Source: Hermodice carunculata (taxonomy: Eukaryota > Annelida > Polychaeta > Eunicida > Amphinomidae). From it: a stretch of DNA of 64,000 bases. The first letter of the stretch is position 1, and the number at the start of each line of letters is the position of its first letter. Of the stretch, positions 23,201 to 33,583 are shown piece by piece. The notes below the pieces were generated by a model. It ran no database searches and was not told the origin of the DNA. It saw nothing but the letters and a program-made list of their open reading frames with translations. The stretch is taken from contig OZ026614.1 of NCBI GenBank assembly GCA_964020975.1, positions 2,617,104 to 2,681,103 on the forward strand, written 5' to 3'. The position numbers and the translations under genes are program-made.

Positions 23201-24342
23201 ACTTTCCGGGTACCTTTATGCGCATGTTTTCGACGCAATGTGACACTCTGCTCTTGTCACTGTTCTATTTACATTATTCATGATGGCGGGATATTGCCGA
23301 AAAATTCATCAAAAAAATTCTTAAAAATAATAAATCATCTTTTTCCTGACGAATTTTCTAACACTTATTTGTGTAGATCGTGGCCGAAGCAAATGTCAAG
23401 TTGTCATGCTTTAATTTTCACTAAATATTGTCTCTGGGACTTGATCTGCCTGGCCTTGGACAATGGAGTCGCATTTTACGCAAGAGTCCGCCAAAATTGC
23501 CTTCCAAAATAAATTCATAAAAAATCATCAGAAGTACAAACTTTCATAAAAAACATTACAAACGAATCAAATATTGGTCAAGAAACTGCCCAATTAAAAA
23601 TATATTGAATTTTACATCAACTTCAACGAAAAAAATCATATTGACATGGGCACACCAATTTCTGGCTCTTCGGAGCACTAGATCTCAAAAATGCAGACTG
23701 ACTCGAATATAGTGCAACATACAAAATTTGCCAAAAATTTACTTCGCAGTGAAAATAGTCTTTTTATATACCAAATTACAGGAAATTTCCTTGTCTATGC
23801 ATCTATGTATAAAAAAAGTTCACATCTTCTACCGTATGTGAAAAATCTTGATTCAAATGGACCCATCTTTTGGCAATTTCCACTTTCTGAATGCGCATTG
23901 GTTTCTGGAACAAAAGATCGGACCAAACCCATTCCAAATTAAATTCAGTAAAAAGTAGTCGTTACATGAATTTCCGTACAAGAACGACAGATACACACTT
24001 CAGTGTCCATAGAATCTAACTGTATAACTGTCATCCTTATTTGATAAATAGAATGTGCCAAAATCTGCCTTCAAAGTTAACCCTAATCAGACGATGTTTG
24101 ACCCGCCCAACATGGCATTCCGACGCACAGCTTGTCATATTTCGTACCTCCAGCATCCAAGTTGCGACCATTTTTCGCATGTATGGCTTTATGTCGGTCT
24201 GTAAACACTTGAAATATGCCGCATTTGGGAGGTATCTGTCCTCTGTAGAGAGTAAATTGTGCAAAACTCTCTCGTCTTTCAGTAGCACCGGGTCCTCATA
24301 TGCTCGTTTGATGGAATCAATTTCACTGCACAGCAAATCCAT
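11095..24342 (-). CDS. G1/S-specific cyclin D, five coding exons
   Basis: Coding exons, in order of translation, are 24148-24342, 22694-22909, 20915-21074, 15001-15140 and 11095-11259, giving 291 residues. Cyclin D binds and activates CDK4/6 in G1 and directs them to retinoblastoma-family proteins in the nucleus. Seen in the protein: an LxCxE Rb-binding motif at residues 3-7 (LLCSE); the first cyclin fold at about 51-145, with [11 protein letters not shown] at 55-65 and [20 protein letters not shown] at 67-86; Lys111, equivalent to the CDK4-contacting Lys112 of human CCND1; the second fold at about 150-250, with [11 protein letters not shown] at 180-190; and a C-terminal STPTDVRDI at 281-289. 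Thr282 matches the phosphodegron Thr286 of human CCND1. Exons 2, 3 and 5 have the same lengths as I recall for human CCND1. The last about 30 residues before the degron are unlike vertebrate paralogues and lack their acidic run. The ATG has a good context (GCCATGG) and an in-frame TAA six bases upstream. Confidence 0.97.
11400..11428. repeat. Perfect hairpin, 13-bp stem
   Basis: TACATACCCACTG and its exact reverse complement flank the three-base loop AAC, inside intron 4. A second partial copy of the right arm follows at once (TACACATACCCAC). Confidence 0.75.
11446..11534. repeat. 45-bp direct duplication
   Basis: GGCTCAGGCTTTGGGACTGT followed by CTGAAATATTACTTAAACTCA is repeated once immediately downstream with a single G/A difference, so it is a recent local duplication. 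Confidence 0.85.
12085..12210. repeat. Loose tandem repeat of about 32 bp, 3-4 copies
   Basis: GTCCTGTCTGAGACA or a close variant recurs at about 12116, 12152 and 12177, with a partial copy before. The spacers between copies are diverged. Confidence 0.55.
13102..13276. mobile_element. TA-flanked MITE, 175 bp, in cyclin D intron 4
   Basis: Flanked by TA on both sides. The left end CAGTAAAACCTCTC and the right end, read inverted, CAGTAAAACCCCCC, are continued by a shared CCGAACAC motif. The interior repeats CCTCTCTATAGTGAACACC and CCTCCCTATACCGAACACC, so it is partly built of copies of its own end. Mariner/Tc1-like by target site; non-coding. Confidence 0.75.
14730..14746. repeat. C homopolymer in intron 4
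   Basis: Seventeen consecutive C bases. On the transcribed minus strand this is a G run. Confidence 0.95.
15001..15140 (-). CDS. Cyclin D coding exon 4 (residues 191-237)
   Basis: Acceptor TATTTTACAG|ATTTTAAC completes the Asp191 codon, and the donor ACA|GTGAGT is a perfect consensus. It encodes [20 protein letters not shown] and [15 protein letters not shown]. It is nine bases (three codons) shorter than the human CCND1 exon as I recall it; the difference falls in the loop after VNGLLGA. Confidence 0.96.
15586..15690. repeat. Tandem repeat, 34-bp unit, three copies
   Basis: GAGCTCTAGATAACAAACAC followed by AGTTGTTCACTGTA appears three times with a few changes, the last copy being the most diverged. 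Confidence 0.85.
16150..16260. repeat. Tandem duplication of about 62 bp
   Basis: TTTGTTTGAACCAAAACAAC...ATGACCTTCATACCACACTG...GTCTCA is repeated as TTTATCTGAACCAAAAACAA...ATGTCCTTCATATCACACTG...GTCTCA. Confidence 0.7.
20915..21074 (-). CDS. Cyclin D coding exon 3 (residues 138-190)
   Basis: Acceptor CATTTCAG|GACTGG and donor ACAG|GTTGGT; 160 nt, leaving one base of the Asp191 codon. It encodes [20 protein letters not shown] through the conserved [11 protein letters not shown]. It is the same length and phase as human CCND1 exon 3. A MITE lies 55 bp upstream of its acceptor. Confidence 0.97.
21075..22693 (-). other. Cyclin D intron 2 (1619 bp)
   Basis: Phase 0. It contains a GGGAT-ended MITE near its 3' end (21130-21388). 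The rest is plain AT-rich DNA with a short A tract at 22400-22411. The branch point and pyrimidine tract must lie in the 55 bp between the MITE and exon 3, or inside the MITE. Confidence 0.9.
21130..21388. mobile_element. GGGAT-ended MITE, 259 bp, in cyclin D intron 2
   Basis: The same family as 49775-50030 in the same orientation, sharing AAATTTCATGACCCCCC, CAAAAAAATTA, GGCCAAAAAT, TTTTCCATAT and CTTGCGTAC. The right end, read inverted, is GGGATGGTTCAATATTTGTT; the left end GGGATGCTTCAGCGTTGCAA has decayed. Flanks are TAA and TTA, as in some PIF/Harbinger-type elements, but the superfamily is not certain. Confidence 0.7.
22694..22909 (-). CDS. Cyclin D coding exon 2 (residues 66-137)
   Basis: Acceptor TGTTGCAG|GTTTGC and donor ATG|GTAGGT; 216 nt, phase 0 at both ends. 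It encodes [20 protein letters not shown] through SITLEELM, the core of the first cyclin fold, including ASKLKET with the CDK-contacting lysine at 111. Eight residues (89-96, SVVNIGKS) form the variable loop between helices. Confidence 0.97.
22910..24147 (-). other. Cyclin D intron 1 (1238 bp)
   Basis: Phase 0. AT-rich with several A and T tracts. No repeat family or other coding exon was recognised. Confidence 0.9.
24148..24342 (-). CDS. Cyclin D coding exon 1 (residues 1-65)
   Basis: Starts at the first in-frame ATG after a TAA at -6 and ends at Glu65 with donor GAG|GTACGA, phase 0. It contains the LLCSE Rb-binding motif and the N-terminal helix, through [20 protein letters not shown]. The junction between Glu and Val-Cys-Glu-Glu is where vertebrate CCND genes are also interrupted. 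Confidence 0.96.
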
Positions 24343-24920
24343 GGCTTAGCACAGGGCTATCCTGTCGCTGGCTGAGAAGGCCTGGGTAAATTTTCAAGCC
24401 AACAGACTCCAACGACGCGATCAAATTGTTTGTGGCTGAAACAACACAAGTTTGATTCAGGATCACTAATAATTTGTGTTTTGAGGTAGATTCAGGGAGC
24501 TCACAAGGCTCCCGGGCCGGTATGATACGGAACAACCTGTAAATCCTACTGTACCCTGACTGAGCCTACCGGGCACTGACTTGTCTGCACTGCAATGCAA
24601 GGTGCTTGTGGAGCCTCGGTTTGAGTTCCGAATGAATGAAGTGTAGGCCACGCCTCCTCAACTGTCAATCAAGGAACTTTGGGAGCATCATAACGCTCGG
24701 GCAAATATTGCACCGCTGCAATGAAATGAACCGCTATTAATTTACTCTACAAGCATAGAACAAAAGACCATAGAATGAAATATGTTTGTGCCGATTTTAG
24801 TCAAAATCTACAATGGCAATATCCTAAAATTCTTTTTCTTTCCTATTTTACTACGGGCAGTACGGCTGTACAATGACAGACCACCATGACCAATGGACAG
24901 AAAGGCAATACGTCACAATT
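24343..24920 (-). promoter_or_regulatory. Cyclin D 5' leader and probable proximal promoter
   Basis: The first 400 bp upstream of the ATG are richer in G+C and CpG than the flanks, which is usual for a cyclin D promoter. A KLF/Sp-type box, GGAGGCGTGGCC on the minus strand, lies at 24646-24657. A CRE-like TGACGTA on the minus strand lies at 24909-24915. No TATA box was seen. A 70-codon upstream frame (24535 down to 24323) overlaps the cyclin start in another frame. A good acceptor, GTTGTTTCAG, near 24440 would allow a spliced leader. The transcription start is not visible. Confidence 0.4.
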
Positions 24921-25638
24921 AACTTCGTCCAGCGTTCAGACCACGTCTGAACTGAAACCAGGTTCCTGAACTTCAAGACAAAATTATTGATTTCACTTCG
25001 ACACCAACTGATGCAAACATTATTATTTGTAAGCAAAGTGCAGAATGAGATGTTCATTTAAATAACACAAAAACTTGTTTTCTCATTGTTTTTTTTACCC
25101 ATTTTTTAATCGCATTCATTCGTTCATGCTTGCATTCCAACAGTCACTGAGAGTAACTTTAACGTATCTGGGGCATTAATAAGTTTTATGAACTGTCGTG
25201 ATCGCCTGGAAATGCACGTCTTTGTTGTTATTAAACTTTCGAGATTTTCCACATTGCCAGTAATAGGCAGTATCATGCATGTCGTTCCGTGTGTTTTCTC
25301 TGTATGAAATTTCAATATAAGATTCTACAGTTGGGGTATATTGTATCGTTTACAAGTAGGCGGCAAGGGGAAACAAGTAAACAATTATCACAAATAAATG
25401 CTAATAGATGCAAATGCTTTTTTCGGATGCAAGGCTTGTCACAATGCAAATGGAGTTGCCCGGGCATGTGTCTATATTTAGCTCAGCCAATCACATTCAC
25501 CCTTTTCATATGACGTTTCATTGGTACAGAGCTATGAATGAAATGGATGACGTAGGCTTTGTGCGGGTTCCACCAAGACGTTCTCTGAAAGACCGAAAAG
25601 CTGCCTAGGAATTAAAGCAACATTAAAATCATCAAATT

Positions 25639-25639
<1 letters not shown>

Positions 25640-25672
<33 letters not shown>

Positions 25673-25695
25673 CTCTATATATATGTATTTATCTA
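25640..25695. repeat. CA, CT and TA microsatellites in series
   Basis: Fourteen or so CA dinucleotides are followed by CTCTCTC and a short TA run. The 720 bp between 24920 and 25640 shows only TGACGT half-sites (25511 and 25548) and CCAAT boxes. Confidence 0.9.
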
Positions 25696-26138
25696 CACAG
25701 ATAGTTATCAGCTGAAGATCCGACATTATATGTCACGCAAAATATAACTTTTTTTTTTTTTTGTAAAGGAAATACCGTGATGATGATAACTACATTTTTC
25801 AACGTTACTTTTCATGTTTTAGACAAATGCAGTGACAGGAACAGACCTGGAGAATGCGGTACACAACTTGGAAATTGGCTAACGGGTTTCTGATATTGGC
25901 AACGTGGAAGTGTTGCAGGACACTTCACTTTTATTTGTTTGCATATATATATATTTATTTATTTATTTGCTTGTTTGTTTTTATTTTAATGAATATATTT
26001 ACCCTAAGTAGCCCTTTCAGAGTAAAAGTCTGCTCTTACAAGGGGCCTATAGTGCTTTAAAAGTGCCAAAAAATTCTAATTTCATCATAGCACCATTATA
26101 ACCAAAGGGTTTTTTGCAAATTGCCTTGCGTAAAATAA

Positions 26139-26139
<1 letters not shown>

Positions 26140-26217
<78 letters not shown>
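26140..26217. repeat. AG microsatellite, about 39 units
   Basis: Uninterrupted AG dinucleotide run of 78 bp. Confidence 0.98.
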
Positions 26218-26221
<4 letters not shown>

Positions 26222-28234
26222 CATGTCATAATGGAAATCATTAAACAACATGACACCGCCCTTGTACATTAATTTGGATAGCACAAGACTGATCATTGAT
26301 TCAACATCGCACAGGCAAGGTAACAGCACTTGTAAAACTACATTTCAGTATAGGTTTATTGGTTCCAGCCTCCTTGCTCTCCCCGTGATGCCCAGCTACC
26401 GGGAGAAGGCCGTTTCAACCGCTTCATCCCGTGCAAGTTTTGATTTAGAACAGCACCATCTAGAGGAATGTTTCAGGGTCGATCATATGCACATTTATGG
26501 ATCTTCGAGAGTTATGGGAGCAGAAAGTTCCTTAGAACTCGAAAAAAGTAAATGGATGATGATACTACCACTATGTCCATGCATATACCGACTTTCTCTT
26601 AATTTTGATTAGGAAATGAAATGCAAATTAAATAAACAGTAAAAAATAAACACATTAATTCAATCTATACAATGCAAATCGGAAGCCTAGATACCAACCT
26701 CATATCCGCATAGCAGGCGAAGTTACACTTATACTGGTTGGTAAAACTGTTTGCACAGACCATATCGTATCTCTACTTTACCATTGACCTTAACATCTCT
26801 CATGAACAATGAAGGCGTGGTTTCTTCAGCCAATCTTCAAGCGGCACGTGCCACTGGCTACCGATAATTGCTGGCGCTGATGATCGACTTGAGCAAGGCA
26901 GGGGATTTATACTTTTCAAATATGAAAGAAACCTGTAAAAGTGAATAATTCGAGCAAAAAGAAAAGAAAAAAATGCAAAACCAAATACACACTCAAGTTG
27001 TCCGTTATACGTTACTTCAGTTTCAAGAAAAAGATGATCGTGTTCCGAATGTTCCTTCTTGCAAGCTGGGGAACATGTTGGACTTGTACATTTGTGTCGT
27101 GTTTCGGCTTTCGCCTTGGTTCGGCTTAAACAGATTAGGCCAACATATTATCATTATATTATCTTTATTAGCCAATTGTGAAACAGAGCTAGACCCGAAA
27201 CGTATTAAGCCTATATCATCTTCTATTGGCCAATTATGAAACAGGGCTGGACCCGAAATAATTTGCTCTTGGACTTGGTTCTCCTTCCAAATTCACTCAG
27301 TGCTTGGCGTAATTAGACTTATATCGAGAGCATTGGTCGATATAATACTCAACAGGTTTACAACTTTATTCAACGTTTTGTTCGATTGATAACGTCGTGA
27401 ACCAGGTGTTTCTTTTGGCAGGCATTGATGAAAAAGTCTGAGAGGACAAAAGGGACACTGATGAGAAGCGCCATCTGTAGGAATTATTGGGAACTTCTAT
27501 TTTTAATGCATCCGGAGTGTTTCTTTTCCACATTTTTTTTACACTTTTGACTTAATTATAGTATATGACTGTATTATTTAAGAATCTATTATGGGCTGTG
27601 ACATGGTCACATGTGATACTCTGTACAAGTACATTGCCATGTGTAGCACCAACACTACAGACCAACATTTTCCCTGTATTCAATAAGTCAATGGAACCAG
27701 TCACAGGGTGAGGGTCCTCTTTAAATTAAAAATAGAACTAAGAGGGTTTCCCTGACGTCAACGAATCAGGCAACCAATCAGATTGCTAATCTCTGACAGT
27801 CACCCATCTGGGTAGGCTGCACTGCAGGGTGCTTTATTGACAATGATAGTGACGTACATCACAGGAAGCAGGTCCTGGTTGATGCATCGTCTGCTTGTCT
27901 ACCTTTCACGCTGCAAAACAAGACAAATGTTCTTCTAAAACTTAGTAAAAGAAATGGTCGTACAGGTGAACCAAATGACCTGGAGTCGGAAATAAAATCA
28001 TCTTGAATCTTGAAAGGTCATTACTTGTAGCAGTACATTATGGTTTGATAATGGGGCAAAAGCATGATTGCAGATCTGAATCATTGCACACAGTTAACAA
28101 ACTAAAGAAACTAGAAAAGATAGATTTGCAAGCAAATCTCTGGGTGTAACAGAATCATCTTATCAAGTAAATGAGCTAAGTAGATTTCTCATTCTTGGCA
28201 ACAGTTGGGGATATTCTGGCATGTATTGTGTTCA
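26218..28234. other. Upstream flank of cyclin D, no recognised gene
   Basis: Short open frames only, none with a motif I know. The one structure is a tandem duplication of about 66 bp at 27155-27262, where CCAATTGTGAAACAGAGCTA GACCCGAAA recurs as CCAATTATGAAACAGGGCTG GACCCGAAA. Confidence 0.5.
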
Positions 28235-28915
28235 TATATGTGGATTTGCCAAATTTGCTTCGGAAAATGCTGCATCATTGGTTCATGGTTCATTTGATGC
28301 AGCTATATCGTAAACCCGAAATTGAAGTTGAAATGGTATCTCTATCTATAATACTTTTTAACATATTCAAAATTTAAATTTTGCGTATTTACTTTATTTG
28401 CATAAATTAAAATTTATATGGCATCTCTACCTATAAAATATTAAAAACTTATATTTTGTATATTTGCCTAATTTGCATAAATTAAAATGCTATAAGTCTG
28501 GGTCATGGTTCATTGGGCACAACTTTATCATTAGCCCATAGATTGAAATTGGAATGGCATATCTATGTACAATACTTTTTAAGATATTCAAAATTTAAAT
28601 TGTGTGTATTTGCATAAATCAAAATGCTACTACCTTGGTTCATGGCTCACTGGATGTGGTTATCCCACAAACCTATATATTTGAATTTTGAACCATGTCT
28701 CTTGCAATAATAGTCTTGAAGGTAGACAAAATTTAAATTTTCAATGCCCCTAGTTAGCATAATTAAAAAATTGTACAACTTTTATTTACTGTCCATTAGA
28801 TTGACAGGTGTCACAACCGTACATATATAAGTTGGAATTTTGTGTCTCTCTGCTTTACTTTTGAAGCTAGGCAGCTTTTAAAATCTTACTTATCCCTCAT
28901 TTGCATAAATTTGAA
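28235..28915. repeat. Diverged tandem repeat of about 165 bp (module U), 4-5 copies
   Basis: Recurring ordered strings: GGTTCATGGTTCATT, ACAAACC or AAACCC, TTGAAATTGGAATGGCAT, TCTCTA.CTA.AATACTTTTTAA, ATTCAAAATTTAAATTTTG and TTTGCATAAATTAAAAT. The unit is the same as in the single copies at 3780 and 35990. Copies are heavily diverged, so the array is old. Confidence 0.7.
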
Positions 28916-29719
28916 CATCTGATTCCTCAAGTTCATCACAGACCCAATGTTTCCACAAATGTTTACAGATGTCATTCTTGCAGTGTCAGAAAAAACTCTG
29001 GACAGCTGAAAAAAGAAAGGAAGAACGAAGGAAAAAAATAAGAACACCAAGGAAAACAGAATGTTTGGGTTCACATCCAGACATAATAACCGGTAAAAAA
29101 GGTCAATAAATAAATCTGATTTTAAAAATTTACTTGGTCATCTTTGTAATCTAGTATATATCAACAAAACACCACCCATCTTGAGAGCTTACATTAGCAA
29201 GAGAGATAATATAAGATAAGATAATCTTCAGATATACAGTTTCAGACCCGAAGGGTCGAAGGAGGATACATGTTCTAGGGGGATCCATCCAGGCAAGGAT
29301 ACTGAATTGGACATACGATGATCTATGTATCCTAAATACCAGTTAGCACAATGTGGTTCTACAAGAAAAATTAAAATGAAAATATTAAAAATTAAAATTT
29401 TGTCAGCCAGAATGTCCCGCCTTTCCCCTCCAGTAGCCACTGCTGGTCTGTGAAGACAAGTGTGGCTGATTGTCGAGGCAACAAAGAAAGGAGAATTCTC
29501 GTTGGCTAATGGATAAATGAGGGATATACTGACTTTCAATGTTTTTTTTCAATTGCAGGCTGTATCTTCCCTTGGGAAATACTGAATGTTGCCAGGGTAC
29601 CATTTCTCCAGCATTCTAATTGGACAGTTTCAGTTCGCTCCCTTATTTTGATGTGTTTACATCCCTCTGAACACACTGTAAGGTAGAGGACTAAAAATGC
29701 AGTATGAAGGCAATTTTAA
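28916..29719. other. No recognised feature
   Basis: About 800 bp with an A-rich purine patch at 29008-29040 and a small palindrome, GACCCGAAGGGTC, near 29246. No gene was found. Confidence 0.45.
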
Positions 29720-29959
29720 CTCTTTCAGTGCGCAATTTTTGACTGACTCAATAGCTTTTCTCTGTGTGCAATGGGTGCAGAGAAAAGTTGTTGACCTGGG
29801 ATATCCTCTTGACCTGGGATATTCTCTCTGAAACTATAGCCATGCTGGTACATGAAAGAAAGGTCTTGGTACGAGAAATACGAATCTGGGATCCTTATGA
29901 TAATTCAGACTAGGTTGACTTAAGTAGATCAACTTTAGTTATGCTTGGCACTGAAAGAG
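29720..29959. mobile_element. TTAA-flanked hairpin MITE, 240 bp
   Basis: Left flank TTAA (29716-29719), right flank CTAA. Perfect 12-bp terminal inverted repeats CTCTTTCAGTGC / GCACTGAAAGAG. An internal hairpin at about 29746-29795 has arms CAATAGCTTTTCTCTG and CAGAGAAAAGTTGTTG around GTGTGCAATGGGTG. The TTAA target fits piggyBac-like elements. It resembles 45855-46085 and 52865-53091 in size, target and hairpin. Confidence 0.75.
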
Positions 29960-30764
29960 CTAACACTATATTAAGGACACAGTATTTTATAATCAACCAA
30001 CTTGCTGGTCACCGTATTCCTTCAAAGTCAAATGCTTTAATCTTCAAATTTAATGACCTAGCCTTCAGGTAGGCCTTGACTTTTTATGGGTCCACCCCAG
30101 GAGTGAGGGAGAGGGAGAAGGGATGAAGAGTGGGAAGCATTGTGTTTTCCTGTTGTCTATCCATGGCTCCCTCCATCCACCATTTGTTTGTGCAGGGAGC
30201 TGCTACCGCTATGTGGAGTCTGAACCCTGCTTCAGCAGACCAACACCATATCTTAAGACAAACTGGCCACCCTGAACTCAAATTTACCAATAGACTAACT
30301 TAGTTTTCTTTGTTATTTATCCCTCTTGCACATTCAGTAGAGATCTCGGCAGGGTAGGTGCTTTGGTTTGTACCAGGAGGCAACTGGTTCAAACACCAAA
30401 AGCTATTAATAGTAACCATGGGCCTAGGATCTATCATTATCAAGATATAAGCCCATGTCAGATTTGCTGAGTCAAAAAAATGCTTGAAACCTAACACAAT
30501 CCCCAACCCCAAAGGTAAAAAATCTTCAAGTTAAAGGAACAGGACTGTTTAAAGAAACTTGGTAAAGACCCTCCCAATATAAAACCCCACCAAAATGAAG
30601 TGAATTTGGCTTACAGTTTGGTAAACTAATAAAATCTGAAGAACCTAATAAAATGTGAATTAAAAGGCAATCAAAGATTGTTGGATCCATTCCATCCTCA
30701 CCTTACTTATAACCTTGCTAATCACAGATCTCATTTTGGAATGACTGTAGTCAATAAAATAGAC
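29960..30764. other. No recognised feature
   Basis: Short open frames only. No repeat family or gene signal was recognised. Confidence 0.45.
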
Positions 30765-32140
30765 TATCACCGTGACCCAGATACTTGATCTGCTGACCTA
30801 CTTTTATGCATGACACACTCTTGTGTCCAGATACACAGGTGTGTAAAGTTTCATAATTCAATGTTAAATGTTAAATAGTAAAGGAATTATAGACCTGACA
30901 TGACTTTATAACAATGTCACTGTGACCCAGATACTTGACCTAGTGACCTACTTTTGGTGCATGACACACCCTTGTGTCCAGATGTACCTGTGTGTAAAGT
31001 TTCATTATTCTAAGTTGTAGGACAAGTGAATATTAGCCCTGACATGAATAGCATAGACCCAGATACTTGACCTCATGACTTACTTTTGATTTATGACACA
31101 CATTTAGGTCAAGTTTCATGAAACTAAGTTATACAGTAAAGGAATAATAGCCTGGACACGATTTAAGAAGGATATTTCAAAGACCCATGTGTGGATGCAT
31201 CTGTGTGTAAAGTATCATTAATCTAAGTTAAATACTGAGGGAATTATAGCCCTGACCAGATTTTTCAGAAATATTTCACTGTGACCCAGATACTTTACCT
31301 AGTGACCTACTTTTTGTGTATGACACATCCTAATGCCCAGATGCTCCTATGTGTAAAGTTTCATTAATCTAAGTTGAAGGGCTAGGGAATGATAGCCTGG
31401 ACACGAACAGCAGAGGACTGAATACTTGACCTGGTGACTTACTTTTGTTTCATGATACACCTTTTGGTCAAAATATATGCGTATGTTTAGTTGCATGAAA
31501 CTAAGTTACATAGTAAAGAAAATAACAACCCGGACAAGATTTTACAAGAATTTGTCAATGTGACCTGATGACCTACTTTTGGTTCATGTCTAGATGCACC
31601 TGTGTGTAAAGTTTTATTAATTCAACTTGAAGGACAACAGAATTACAGGCCAGACATGATGTGTTATGTAGTTTTACATGATTGTGTCACTGCGACCCAG
31701 ACACTTGACTTAGTCGCTTACTTTAATTTCATGACACACCTTTGGTGCAAAATACATGTGTGTGTGAAGTTTCATGAAACTAAGTTAAACAGTAAAGAAA
31801 TTGTAGCCCGGACAAGATTTTAAAAGGATATGTCACTGTAACCCAGATACTTGACCTGGTAACCTACTTTAGATACATGACACACCCTTATGTGCAGATG
31901 TATCTGTGTGTAAAGTTTCATTAATCTAAGTTACATATTAAAGGAATTATAGCCCTGACACGATTTTACAAAATATATCACTGTAACCCAGATACTTGAC
32001 CTAGCGACTTAATGTCACATGACACACCCTTATTTCCAGATGCTCATATGTGTAAAGTTTCATTAATCTAGCTTGCAGGCAAGTGAATTATAGCCCAGAT
32101 GTGACATACAGACACATGGACGCACTGAAAAAGCAATTTC
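30765..32140. repeat. Diverged tandem repeat of about 145 bp, about nine copies
   Basis: Each unit has the ordered strings CACTGTGACCCAGATACTTG, ACCTAGTGACCTACTTTTGG, CATGACACACCCTTGTG, CCAGATG, TGTGTAAAGTTTCATTAATC and AAGTTAAAT...GGAATTATAGCCC. Spacing of CCAGATACTTGACC is about 110-215 bp because some units are truncated. The last unit ends in a GACATACAGACACATGGACG tail. Non-coding; the divergence indicates age. Confidence 0.8.
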
Positions 32141-32164
32141 TGTATGCCCTACCTCCATTAGGAA

Positions 32165-32700
32165 GGGGCATTATTACCATTGCAATCCCTATTGACTTGC
32201 ATCATAAGCAATAGGAACTTGAATGCATGCAGGAAATGACAAATACACAAATTGAAATATCATCAAAAATCAGGGTTCTGGAGTGTTACCCCGTAGTGAA
32301 AAAAGTTTGTTTGACCCTTGCACAAGCTACATTTCCACAAAGTTTCAGCACAGTCTGTTTTTTTAGAGGAAGTTGAAAGTTGCAAAAAACACACAAAAAT
32401 GTGTACAAAACTAGAAAAAGAAATGCAGTGCCACCTGGTGAATAGATCAAGGTCTAGGGGTTCCCAGAAGTGTCATTTTGCAATTTCAAAGTAATTGGCA
32501 TAGTGGATTCAGAGAAGAAGATCTCTGAAGATTTTGCCAAAAGATGAACAAATAGATTCATAAAAAATCTAAAATCACTGGAGCATGACCATTTAAATTC
32601 ACTACATGGGGACCCACCCAAGGTAGAACTCACCATGTTTGAAGTCGATTTGGCATATGTCGTTGGAGAAAAATTAAAAAATGTACTTGTGGACAGACAA
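32165..32700. repeat. Dispersed repeat, module Y (about 520 bp)
   Basis: Ordered strings shared with 36440, 44140 and 48560: CCATTGCAATCCCTATTGAC, ATCAAAAATCAGGG, CAAGCTACATTTCCAC, CACACAAAAAT, AGTGCCACCTG, CCCAGAAGTGTC, GATTTTGCCAAAA, AAATCACTGGAGCATGACCA and AGTCGATTTGG. Non-coding. From 32701 to 33062 nothing else was seen. Confidence 0.7.
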
Positions 32701-33062
32701 AGGAGGCAGACCCATTTTACAAGCTCAGCAGGCAAGTCAGTCAAGCTGAAAATGTAATAGTGGGGGTTGTAAGTTTTTTAGTTAGTTGACTGGATGGGCA
32801 TTTCTGAGTTACATGGTTTGTGAATTTGAATTATTTCAAATTAATCATGATCAAGATGTATTGTTAGGTTGCATGAAGTGTGGAAAAGGGCATGATTTGT
32901 GACGCATAATGAAACCATGCCTGTCAGTCCACATCTCCGTCCTACCTTAGGTCAATGCATGGATACCTAAGTCAAATCATCACACAAGACACGCACTGCC
33001 ATTGTGTGCACAAAATCTTCAAATTACATGATCAACTGTTCTCCTAGACAGCCCAACTTTAG

Positions 33063-33445
33063 TGGCATTTGTGGGGTCTGTGCCTGGTATACAGTGTACC
33101 CTCCATAGGGTCTGTACCGGGCACATGGTTCACCGTTAACCCTCCATAGAGTCTGTACCTGGTATATAGTTTACCCTCCACATGGTCTGAACCTGGTATA
33201 TTGTTTAACCCTCCAAAGGGGCCTGTGCCTGGCACATAGTTTACCCTCCATAGGGTATGTGCCTGGCATATGGTTAACACTCCATAAGGTCTGTGCCTGG
33301 CATACAAATTACCCTCCATAGGGCCTGTACCAGGCATATAGTTTACCCTCCATAGGGTCTGTACCAGGCATACAGTTTACCCTCCATAGGGTCTGTACCA
33401 GGCATATGGTTTACCTTCCATAGGGTCTGTAGCTGGCATATCCTT
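33063..33445. repeat. Minisatellite, 34-bp unit, about 11 copies
   Basis: Unit TTTACCCTCCATAGGGTCTG followed by TACCAGGCATATAG. The left copies are more diverged than the right ones. The motif CTCCATAGGG recurs in most copies. Confidence 0.94.
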
Positions 33446-33583
33446 ACCCTTCAGCGTCTCAAACACACTTTGCACCAGCACCTGCCAGCTGGGTGCTAAA
33501 TGGAGTGATTATTTGTCTGGCATGTACCCCACAGCAATGCAACGACAGCTCATGGGTAGTAACATTGCAACACTTCCTACAGC

